Of a DNA stretch of 22,061 nucleotides, positions 19,301-22,061 are shown piece after piece. The DNA comes from Lenisia limosa. Taxonomy: Eukaryota; Breviatea. The translations under genes and the position numbers were made by a program. Location of the stretch: the NCBI GenBank assembly GCA_001655205.1, contig LPNZ01008364.1, positions 1 through 22,061 on the forward strand, read 5' to 3'. Each line of letters starts with the position of its first letter. The first letter of the stretch is position 1. The notes under the pieces are model-generated. The model did not search any database. It saw only the letters and a program-made list of their open reading frames with translations, and had not been told where the DNA came from.

Positions 19301-22061
19301 ACGGTTGTGATGGTGGTACTGAAGGAGCAATTGTGGATGGTAGTGATGGGGACGGTTCTCCTGACAGAAGGGACTTATTCTTAGTAACTGGATGTGGGAA
19401 AGAAGGCCTATCACTTGGTTCAGCAACAGGCTTTTTCTGGGGCTGAGACAAGATCGGCAAAGAAGGCTTCTCGGAAGCGGAGAAGGTGAACTCCGGGTGA
19501 GCATGGTGGTGAGAGCTTTCTGGGCCCCCAGAAGCCAGAGTTTCGTGTGAGAGAAATGACGGCATGGAAGGGGCAGTGCTGGTTTGAGAAGGGAACGAAA
19601 AGAGCGGCTCAGGCCCTTGACTTTGACTGGATGTTACCGTTGTGTCTTTTTCGGGTTCTTTTACCTGTAAAAAGGAGGGTAACAACGAAGCATTGCACGA
19701 AGGTGGATCAAAAGAAAACTTCTCTTTGTTCTCCGACAGTGCTGCTGGTGTAGCATCAGAAAGCTTCTTCTCAGATTCCTCAAGTAGATTTGACGACTCA
19801 AGAATTTCAATATCCCTGCGCTTCTTCTTTTCCGGTGCTTCATTTTCAATAGCCGCCCCAAGACTATCTTCCTCGGGCTCCACAGACGCCTCGCAATTGT
19901 TCTGGCGTTGCCAGGTCTGACGGAGGTCCTAGTGCTGTCAGGAATTGATGCGGTAAATAAACAAACAATAAAGCGCTATTGGGGAGCCAAAAAAATACAA
20001 CTATACCCCCCCCCCCCCAANNNNNNNNNNNNNNNNNNNNNNNNNNNNNNNNNNNNNNNNNNNNNNNNNNNNNNNNNNNNNNNNNNNNNNNNNNNNNNNN
20101 NGAAGCGCACCTTCAAATAGCCGGCAACAGTTTGCGTGGTGGACTTGAGGACCCTTCGGTAATAATACGACTCGATCGGGTCCAGATTGATCTTGATGGT
20201 GTGTGTTGACCGGGGCGGAATGCCAAGCTGGCAACGTTATTCATAAGAAAAATGTTTTAAAGGTACAGATTCTACACATTACCCTCCCTATCAATGCAGT
20301 CCTCAAAACAGTGACCGTATTAGGCGATAGCCAGCATGGTCAGTAGAACTACTAGCAAAACGTAGTAAGTCTTGACAGATTGTTCTCAAGAGAAATCTGA
20401 TACTGTCGGTCAAGACTTAACGTGTTCACTATGATACGTAAAATATAACAATACAGTGCAATTATTTTCCATAATCAGAATCATGTGTTTCTGGTTACAC
20501 TACATCCCACTTAAAATATAAAATTAATGTACCAATTAATTGCACGGAACCCTAATAACAAGGCAATCTCTCACCTGATGCACTACATCGACATGGTGAC
20601 GTCTCCAAAACACTGGCTGAAATGGTCACGTTGAAAACAGTGAAAAAAAGTGCTATTTTGACCAATAATCAGGGTTATAGGCCAATATTGTCCGACGCAA
20701 CAAACTGAATGTCTTTAAAAGTGAGTGGCGCCACCGACACATCACGTAAAATTGTTTCTAATTGATGGGGGGGGGGGACACACAAAAACAAAGCCTAGGC
20801 CAGTCACTTCTACAACACCACATCACACTACTTCCAGAGGGTGAAGCAAAGAAGTTTGTTTCGATGAATATGGACGCAAAGGTACTAACAAAGGGGGGGT
20901 ATGAAACAAAAAAAACATCAACTCTTGTTTGGTGAAACATTGTATCCATAGAAGCCATAATAGTCCCCAAACCTTCAACAAGCTGACAGCGCGGTTCAAA
21001 CCTCGGCTATCCTGAGCCCCTACTGGGTCTGAGGGGTCAAGTTTGGTCAACATTTCAGCGGACAGTTTTAATATATCGTACCAAATAAAATTATTAAACA
21101 ATGTTATTGTAAACTATCAGGAAAAGTAAAAAAAAGGGGGGATGGGGGGACTTCTATTGTTCTCTACAATCCAATGGGATACTTAGGCACAAGGCTGATG
21201 ATGCCATGGTATGTATCACAACTAGTGATTCACTCAGATCCGAAAAAGACCAATAAGCTATCGATAGATGTTGAGAAAAGAAATACAGTTCGCTTTTGGA
21301 TCGAACTAAAGCCCCAATCAAAACAATCAAAACAGAAGACAACATACCCGCAATGAACTGCTTCCACTGATTCTGTGACAGCTGTAACGGGGACTACAGT
21401 GTGAAGCGGAGTACAAGAAATCTAGGAAAATATCAAGATGATCGCACTTTTGATTTGAATGTACAATATGTATGAGACTCTTTATTATGTCTCGAACAAA
21501 GTCATGCGATAAGCCGAGGGCTTCACTTCGGTTTGAAAAAGGTAAAATATCACAGTTTTCGAGGATTTATCGATCAATTCAGTCTTTTTTTTTGAACCGA
21601 AGTGAAGACCTAGATAAGCCATTCAGCATTGCTGGGTCCTTACCTTCACAAAAGCGAGTAAGAGGCGAAGGTCATTGATAGTGTCCACGATAGGGGTTCC
21701 TGTAACTGCCCAACTAAATACATTACGAAGGCGTTAGCATAAAAAATATGATATAATATAGTTGGGATAAAGTTTCTGGCCGAATCCATCAACACCATCA
21801 CGCTTATAAGAGATATCGGATTATAGTGTAATAGTAATTCACCAAATAATTTGCCTTACAACTCTGTGCACACAGCTTTCTGCATGGCATAAACTATAAG
21901 ACATATCGATATATGATATATGTCCGATAAATTCCGACATTTCTGCCATTTAGATAGATCTCACCTGATCTCAGCTCTCAAATCAAGCGTGAGTTGTGTG
22001 GACACGGAGGCGGCCGAACGCACCATTTGAGCCTCATCGATCACCACACGCCACCAGTTGA
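5245..22061 (-). CDS. SHPRH: SHPRH-like SNF2 helicase / RING E3 ubiquitin ligase, 31 exons traced, 5' end outside window
   Basis: SHPRH is a nuclear SNF2-family ATPase with an embedded RING that polyubiquitinates PCNA in DNA-damage tolerance (family knowledge). Exons read on the minus strand, high to low: 21965-22061, 21644-21713, 21348-21393, 20973-21028, 20575-20616, 20111-20227, 19239-19928, 18999-19112, 18716-18860, 18393-18488, 18186-18268, 17977-18085, 17636-17759, 17287-17456, 16527-16594, 14110-14153, 13470-13579, 12178-12233, 12043-12097, 8533-8629, 8321-8404, 7892-8003, 7755-7813, 7426-7467, 7207-7287, 6771-6890, 6330-6398, 6186-6270, 5996-6051, 5761-5836, 5245-5367. Each has AG/GT borders and phases agree, except across a G-run at 6185-6194 and where exons are missing between 16527 and 14153. 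Identity rests on DEAQM, VTGTP, LRQACCHAQ, the RING, and RIFRIGQTRP, in SHPRH order with the RING inserted between the helicase lobes. Exon 17287-17456 and exon 14110-14153 are the least certain. Confidence 0.95.
5872..5972. mobile_element. MITE copy 6
   Basis: TAAGGGCTTCACTTCGGTTC left end, CTATCGATATTTTGCGGG core, degraded right end TTCGGACCAAACATAGTGAA. Between the last SHPRH motif V exon and the exon at 5996. Confidence 0.8.
6523..6560. repeat. Dispersed repeat R2, partial
   Basis: GTAAAATTGGAAAATTTATT and AAACAAAAAAGTAAAACG match the left half of R2; the CAACTCTGTTGG half is absent. A few dozen bases left of an N gap. Confidence 0.65.
6965..7055. mobile_element. MITE copy 7, degraded
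   Basis: CACCTTCGGTTCGAAATAAG left, TATCGACATTTTACCAATAT core, TTCGAACGGAAGCC right. In an SHPRH intron. Confidence 0.7.
7099..7178. mobile_element. MITE copy 8, strongly degraded
   Basis: AAAAAAGACTGGTAAAAATA and AAAATTCAGCCTTTTCAG match internal arms of the family; terminal repeats barely recognisable. Only about 40 bp from copy 7. Confidence 0.5.
7207..7813 (-). CDS. SHPRH: SHPRH RING finger, C3HC4, split over three exons
   Basis: The RING binds the E2 ubiquitin-conjugating enzyme and gives the ligase activity. Exon 7755-7813 encodes ECVICSEPFGS (zinc ligands C1, C2). Exon 7426-7467 encodes TRIPLPCGHQFCVQ (C3, H4, C5). Exon 7207-7287 encodes CILTIMEQSLGQYF followed by RCPTCRTNVHRKE (C6, C7, C8). 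All three joins are phase 0 and all eight ligands are present. It aligns with human PCPICARQLGK...LTCGHCFCNEC...KCAICRQTTSHKE. The two introns are repeat-laden: a 25-bp minisatellite abuts the acceptor of the middle exon and an (AC)n tract lies in the second intron. The open frame would otherwise run through the middle-exon donor and lose C6, so splicing is needed for a working RING. Confidence 0.95.
7334..7368. repeat. (AC)n microsatellite
   Basis: 35 bases of uninterrupted AC in the intron between the second and third RING exons. Confidence 0.98.
7471..7604. repeat. 25-bp minisatellite next to a RING-exon acceptor
   Basis: About 5.4 units of AAGAGGTAAACCCGAAGCAA plus GTGTC (one unit 23 bp). 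Begins three bases upstream (on the gene strand) of the TAG acceptor of the 7426-7467 exon, so the first unit is the acceptor context. Confidence 0.93.
7892..8629 (-). CDS. SHPRH: SHPRH exons: pre-RING helices
   Basis: Three exons. 8533-8629 (LDTAINVFNSWEELAQAESR) corresponds to human NRVSAVDELAMATERLR. 8321-8404 (GRILEEEFYINLNE) lies where human has EVEQNRIKLLND. 7892-8003 (EANKAKRSLSYLVGLQNSAK) corresponds to SQLQKKLGQLLYLTNLEKSQ just before the RING. Phases are 2-0-0-1. The 7892-8003 exon is preceded on its 5' side by a polypyrimidine-rich acceptor next to a dispersed repeat and an N gap (8103-8244). Donor of the last exon is AA-AT/gtgggg, immediately before a C-run on the plus strand. Confidence 0.93.
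8025..8102. repeat. Dispersed repeat R2, runs into N gap
   Basis: GGGGGAGTAAAATTGGAAAA, TTTATGAAACAAAAAAAAAA, CCCCAAATCAACTCTGTTGG, then TTGGCAACACAGAGGGG at the gap edge. On the minus strand it lies just upstream of the SHPRH acceptor at 8004. Confidence 0.85.
8676..8753. mobile_element. MITE copy 9, right half only
   Basis: TTTTCGAGGATTATCGAGAA then ATTCAGTCTTTTCTTGAACC and GAGAAGCCTA; the left terminal repeat is missing. Confidence 0.65.
8845..9621 (+). pseudogene. Frameshifted plus-strand coding relic in an SHPRH intron, unknown family
   Basis: Coding-like text continues through frame changes. Frame 1 from about 8845 (IYDEIRGVAEKAGLQVMRVQ, KDGEYLSRLFL) stops at 8971-8973. It continues in another frame from 8970 (MKELANDVDYDIELGLYDAV), with an Asp-rich stretch and SVRRQRFWKKLVKNLSNPEL, stopping at 9276-9278; the third frame then reads KPVDENEFLARILISQNLNG up to the N gap at 9333. 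After the gap 9409-9621 is open (TPVGVFNVLEWKGLILPSGA) with a TAA. The run is AT-rich and apparently unspliced, unlike neighbouring exons. Two frameshifts in 500 bases indicate a decayed gene or mobile-element ORF, or assembly errors near a 10-A run. I do not recognise the family; KDGEYL superficially resembles the DGxC motif of OTU proteases with Tyr for Cys. Confidence 0.45.
9622..10093. other. No gene seen
   Basis: AT-rich intronic sequence with many stops on both strands; no repeat family or RNA recognised. Confidence 0.4.
10094..10145 (+). CDS. Candidate small plus-strand exon nested in SHPRH intron
   Basis: Reads REVLETHTAAAALSKLQ with donor CAG/gtcaca (phase 0), which joins in frame to the exon at 10893. 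Without splicing the frame continues into SHLKDFFATWKRGLTYR and a stop at 10216-10218. The upstream acceptor (TTTACAAG) is weak and a second frame is open too, so strand and limits are tentative. Confidence 0.3.
10671..10676 (-). terminator. Pol III terminator of tRNA-Glu
   Basis: Six consecutive T on the transcript strand, one base after the discriminator base. Confidence 0.85.
10678..10768 (-). tRNA. tRNA-Glu (UUC) with a 19-nt intron
   Basis: The minus strand folds into a complete cloverleaf. Acceptor stem TCCCTTA/TGAGGGA, discriminator G (10678). D stem GTGT/ACAC with loop AGTCGGTA. Anticodon stem GTTGG/CCAGC. Loop CT-TTC-A, intron, C. T arm CCGGG-TTCGATT-CCCGG. The mature length is 72 nt. 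The intron (10713-10731) sits at the canonical site after position 37. It contains GTTC-TTCG-GAAC, a hairpin with an extra-stable UUCG tetraloop, and AAAG that can pair with CTTT of the anticodon loop. A T6 run (10671-10676) right after the gene is a Pol III terminator. A box and B box (GGTTCGATTCC) are intact. CCA is not encoded. The gene lies inside the 3.4-kb SHPRH intron on the same strand. Confidence 0.95.
10893..11093 (+). CDS. Pro/Ala-rich plus-strand exon nested in SHPRH intron
   Basis: Acceptor CTCTACAG with a pyrimidine tract and donor GAG/gtcccc enclose exactly 67 codons: NTGQNSIRKQYTGSDIQVAE, then a Pro/Ala/Gln-rich tail (SGPKQPTPPPAAPEAS). GC content is clearly above the surroundings. 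Another frame of the same DNA is also open and cysteine-rich (GKCTCATCTD, then GICRCKVCAAL), so which frame is used is unresolved. A C-run and an N gap follow at once. It may belong with 10094-10145 and 11342 onward as one antisense nested gene. Function unknown. Confidence 0.4.
11319..11684 (+). CDS. Candidate continuation of the nested Pro-rich plus-strand gene
   Basis: GC-rich frame open from an ATG at 11319 to TAG at 11682-11684. An internal acceptor GATACGCTCAG at 11331-11341 would give TKENSKRTRLSPENSPSLHK in phase 0, matching the donor at 11093; KAPKQPSPLD echoes SGPKQPTPPP of the previous exon. A second frame is again cysteine-rich (CHHCKCSLYRICCYRG). Termination and exon limits cannot be fixed from sequence alone. 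Confidence 0.35.
   Translation: MPGWGRYAQTKENSKRTRLSPENSPSLHKAPKQPSPLDSKQTFKPLSSRTKFFVPRWPPPLPPLQVLPVPNLLLSWQSTQHWHSSSWAACSGCTLNTCKAAGPTRGRNAPRGCRSHPYARK
12043..14153 (-). CDS. SHPRH: SHPRH exons: region between helical block and pre-RING coiled coil
   Basis: Four small exons. 14110-14153 (DLLGLSTNEELDLL, phase 1 in, 0 out using donor CTG/gtgggt) begins right after a dispersed repeat that supplies its acceptor tract. 13470-13579 (WQYGLDDDVWRNYVQDMAL) has acceptor GCTACAG and donor AT/gtaaga, phase 0 to 2. 12178-12233 (RKPSLIETILKSHPVP) matches human SMKAILSFAKSHR. 12043-12097 (KIEANELFQSLRHEYD) matches human TSMDLFEAWKKEYKL. Phases 0-2-1-2 connect without a break to the exon at 8629, 3.4 kb away. 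The first two exons are supported by splice signals and phase rather than by similarity. Confidence 0.8.
12514..12589 (+). CDS. Candidate plus-strand exon in SHPRH intron
   Basis: Acceptor CCTCCCCACCAG and consensus-like donor GCTG/gtatgt enclose LLPDKSGILNICFLLSDDTG and a few more residues (25 codons plus one base). Another frame (RQVRHFEHLFSSERRHWVRR) is also open. No partner exon identified with matching phase. Confidence 0.3.
12590..13469. other. SHPRH intron without recognised gene; diverged direct repeat
   Basis: Holds two related segments beginning GCGTCACTTTTG and ending in a TAGACCTT box (12619-12669 and 12909-12965), otherwise AT-rich sequence with no supported exon. Confidence 0.4.
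13948..14035. mobile_element. MITE copy 10
   Basis: TAAGTTTCACTTCGATTCGA left end and ACCAGAATGAAACTC right end around an AT-rich core with ATGAATATCAATATTT. In SHPRH intron near the exon at 14110. Confidence 0.7.
14156..14205. repeat. Dispersed repeat R2, runs into N gap
   Basis: GGGGGAGTAAAATTGGAAAC, TTTATGAAACAAAAAAGCCC, AAATCAACTC, then N. Read on the minus strand it forms the polypyrimidine tract leading directly to the CCCCCAG acceptor of the exon starting at 14153. Confidence 0.85.
14243..14380 (+). CDS. 3' fragment of a plus-strand ORF, 5' part lost in N gap
   Basis: Immediately after the gap ending at 14241 the plus strand is open for 45 codons (FYRTLVKLTKQFIEEYPLNK, later ILREELISKRGKEDIANNS) and ends in TAA. 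Lys/Glu-rich, AT-biased codons like the relic at 8845-9621, unlike SHPRH exons. It may be the tail of a mobile-element or nested gene. Family unknown. Confidence 0.35.
   Translation, partial: FYRTLVKLTKQFIEEYPLNKYESTCTILREELISKRGKEDIANNS
14675..14860. repeat. 31-bp minisatellite, six units
   Basis: Six tandem units of consensus GTTCAACTACCAGTCAGCAA plus TGGGGCTTGTT, with few substitutions and no length change. As 31 is not a multiple of three, successive units cycle the reading frame; all three plus frames are free of stops in the consensus unit. It lies in the 2.4-kb SHPRH intron. Confidence 0.95.
15139..15321 (-). CDS. Unassigned minus-strand open frame in SHPRH intron
   Basis: Open for 60 codons without an ATG at its start: KNTDIVVQKKDSGHVEENII, RFRVKWHEGWSVVPWKGQVD, then a stop. 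Composition (Trp, Val, charged residues) looks protein-like. An overlapping frame of the same strand contains a possible splice-bounded segment (acceptor AAACACAG, donor TTTCGG/gtaaag). It does not resemble SHPRH where the missing exon is expected. Possibly a decayed element together with 15366-15571. Confidence 0.3.
   Translation of the reverse strand, partial: LLKNTDIVVQKKDSGHVEENIIRFRVKWHEGWSVVPWKGQVDLGSLPLSWNRAIMNHRRM
15366..15571 (-). CDS. Unassigned minus-strand open frame, overlapped by a plus-strand candidate exon
   Basis: Minus strand is open for about 66 codons (THISPPDIPGNRTSFLSSRE, later AAFILPLNWFDEETSLSE). The opposite strand has AG/GT borders at 15423-15508 enclosing NECGCQAAVDSVATDYFFSA in phase 2, which would join in frame to 15763. 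Only one strand is likely to be used. No family recognised on either. Confidence 0.3.
15763..16269 (+). pseudogene. GC-rich plus-strand coding-like segment with frame changes
   Basis: Acceptor ATATCACAG at 15754-15762 leads into SRHEVSYYCVENDSSDLTNR, then IICTVPIFAGWYKTARGWDF and FAEFVINRLLGG. Near 15980 coding-like text moves to a second frame (AIAETNANFSGNDTDLSPAE, ELIELCLPHPGDYIRNVIA) and near 16140 to a third (LKADVFDRLSALSPNVTQDV) that ends at 16267-16269. No GT/AG pair explains the shifts with consistent phase, so this is a damaged gene, an error-rich assembly patch, or an overprinted region. A minus-strand frame (15806-16054) is also open. Family not recognised. Confidence 0.4.
16527..19112 (-). 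CDS. SHPRH: SHPRH exons: helical middle region (LRQACCHAQ block)
   Basis: Eight exons. 18999-19112 and 18716-18860 encode a linker and a charged helix (AQHLVAQIDHKLEVESLNDR). 18393-18488 carries PLKKLRQACCHAQ, nearly identical to human PLLRLRQACCHPQ and diagnostic for the family. 18186-18268 (MTQDQLLAVYINRAK) follows a 13-C polypyrimidine run next to an N gap. 17977-18085 (RLAVMNGNAHAAILLI) and 17636-17759 (LDNFQRLHILSNLSEAL) match the human repeat-like helices before HPGIPP; the join uses donor AAAT/gtgagg in phase 1. 17287-17456 has an uncertain start (17456, or a few codons further in) and weak similarity; 16527-16594 (TTRCLSTLLSAK) resembles human CRGLQFLLTTQ. The exon after 16527, expected to hold a CxxC-type cysteine cluster, was not found. 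Confidence 0.85.
16896..16981. mobile_element. MITE copy 11, 8-bp target duplication
   Basis: TTGGGCTTCATTTCGGTTCG to CCGAACCGAAGAAGCCGTA with ACTATCGATG core. Flanks GTAACCCC (16888-16895) and GTAACCTC (16982-16989), 7 of 8. Confidence 0.85.
19239..19928 (-). CDS. SHPRH: SHPRH insertion exon, 230 codons, acidic then Ser/Pro-rich, probably disordered
   Basis: This exon is at least 4.7 times longer than any other in the gene and sits between the YYYRRVLKST helix and the MPTRFIPGIG exon. It starts DLRQTWQRQNNCEAS, which continues the SNF2 lobe, then becomes acidic (SVEPEEDS), has a basic cluster EKKKRRD that could act as a nuclear localisation signal, and continues with more than 130 residues rich in Ser, Pro, His and Gln (for example PSLPPSLPPSSAS). 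From memory human SHPRH has only a short linker here, so this looks lineage-specific. Acceptor CACTAG at 19929-19934; the donor after CAA (GTGGGC, 19238) is weak but is the one that keeps frame with the next exon (phase 0). The open frame runs on to 19113, so intron retention would add about 40 residues before a stop. Confidence 0.85.
20111..22061 (-). CDS. SHPRH: SHPRH exons: end of SNF2 N-terminal helicase lobe (motifs II and III)
   Basis: Six exons. The first (21965-22061, cut by the window edge) reads WWRVVIDEAQMV, the Walker B/DEAQ box typical of SHPRH rather than DEAH. The second (21644-21713) carries WAVTGTPIVDTINDL, helicase motif III. The 46-nt third (21348-21393) encodes a Gln-rich WKQFIA helix. 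The fourth (20973-21028) and fifth (20575-20616, FWRRHHVDVVHQ) match the human segment ILWRSAKKDVIDQ in position. The sixth (20111-20227) begins LGIPPRSTHTIKINLDPIES and corresponds to human QIPPQTEEIHWLHFSPVE. Splice phases run 2, 0, 1, 0, 0, 0 and all junctions fit. Lysine-containing motif I is not in the window, so catalytic competence of the whole protein cannot be judged here. Confidence 0.93.
20892..20937. repeat. Dispersed repeat R2, diverged
   Basis: TATGAAACAAAAAAAACATC and AACTCTTGTTTGGTGAAAC keep the central blocks of R2. In the SHPRH intron between exons 20973 and 20616. Confidence 0.55.
21223..21316. mobile_element. MITE copy 12, 8-bp target duplication
   Basis: TAGTGATTCACTCAGATCCG to GATCGAACTAAAGCCCCA, AGCTATCGATAGATG core. 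Flanks ATCACAAC (21215-21222) and ATCAAAAC (21317-21324), 7 of 8. Confidence 0.8.
21516..21612. mobile_element. MITE copy 13, perfect 8-bp target duplication
   Basis: GAGGGCTTCACTTCGGTTTG to GAACCGAAGTGAAGACCTA, flanked by GATAAGCC on both sides (21508-21515, 21613-21620). Young copy in the intron between the first two SHPRH exons seen. Confidence 0.92.

Noticed and set aside
19222-19446. Plus-strand Gly/Asp-rich ORF
   Set aside because: Mirror of the Ser/Pro-rich SHPRH exon on the minus strand.

Overview
This is a piece of a eukaryotic nuclear scaffold: many short spliced exons with GT...AG introns, about 40% GC by eye, an intron-containing nuclear tRNA gene, microsatellites, and nine runs of N (2515-2668, 6620-6703, 8103-8244, 9333-9405, 11107-11210, 11808-11906, 14206-14241, 18284-18367, 20021-20101). 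A probable secreted PAN/apple plus fibrinogen-like lectin gene at the left end points to an animal, probably an invertebrate. I cannot place it further.

The dominant feature is an SHPRH orthologue (SNF2/RING E3 ubiquitin ligase) on the minus strand, from the right edge (first exon cut at 22061) to a stop at 5245. I traced 31 exons, about 3.3 kb of coding sequence, with matching splice phases at all but one junction where both sides are visible. In gene order they give: DEAQ box (motif II) and motif III; a lineage-specific Ser/Pro-rich exon of 230 codons; the conserved alpha-helical middle region; a complete C3HC4 RING split over three exons; and the second helicase lobe with motifs IV, V and VI. 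One or more exons between 16527 and 14153 were not found. The 5' part (start codon, motif I, H15 and PHD regions) lies outside the window.

Two SHPRH introns are unusually long and hold everything else in the right two-thirds. The 3.4-kb intron (8630-12042) contains a tRNA-Glu(UUC) gene with a 19-nt intron, a frameshifted plus-strand coding relic (8845-9621), and plus-strand Pro-rich exon-like segments. The 2.4-kb intron (14154-16526) contains a six-copy 31-bp minisatellite and a stretch (15.1-16.3 kb) open in several frames on both strands.

To the left, a seven-exon plus-strand gene of unknown function (2743-4960, 186 aa, all phases matching, AATAAA at 5052) sits tail-to-tail with SHPRH. Left of it lie a minus-strand terminal exon (1825-2017) and the PAN/fibrinogen-like gene (about 135-1471).

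The introns are seeded with a dense MITE family of about 95 bp. I count thirteen copies in 22 kb. Terminal repeats read T(A/T)GGGCTTCACTTCGG; 8-bp target duplications, perfect in two copies, suggest a hAT-type element. A second repeat family (about 75 bp or more) abuts splice acceptors and assembly gaps.
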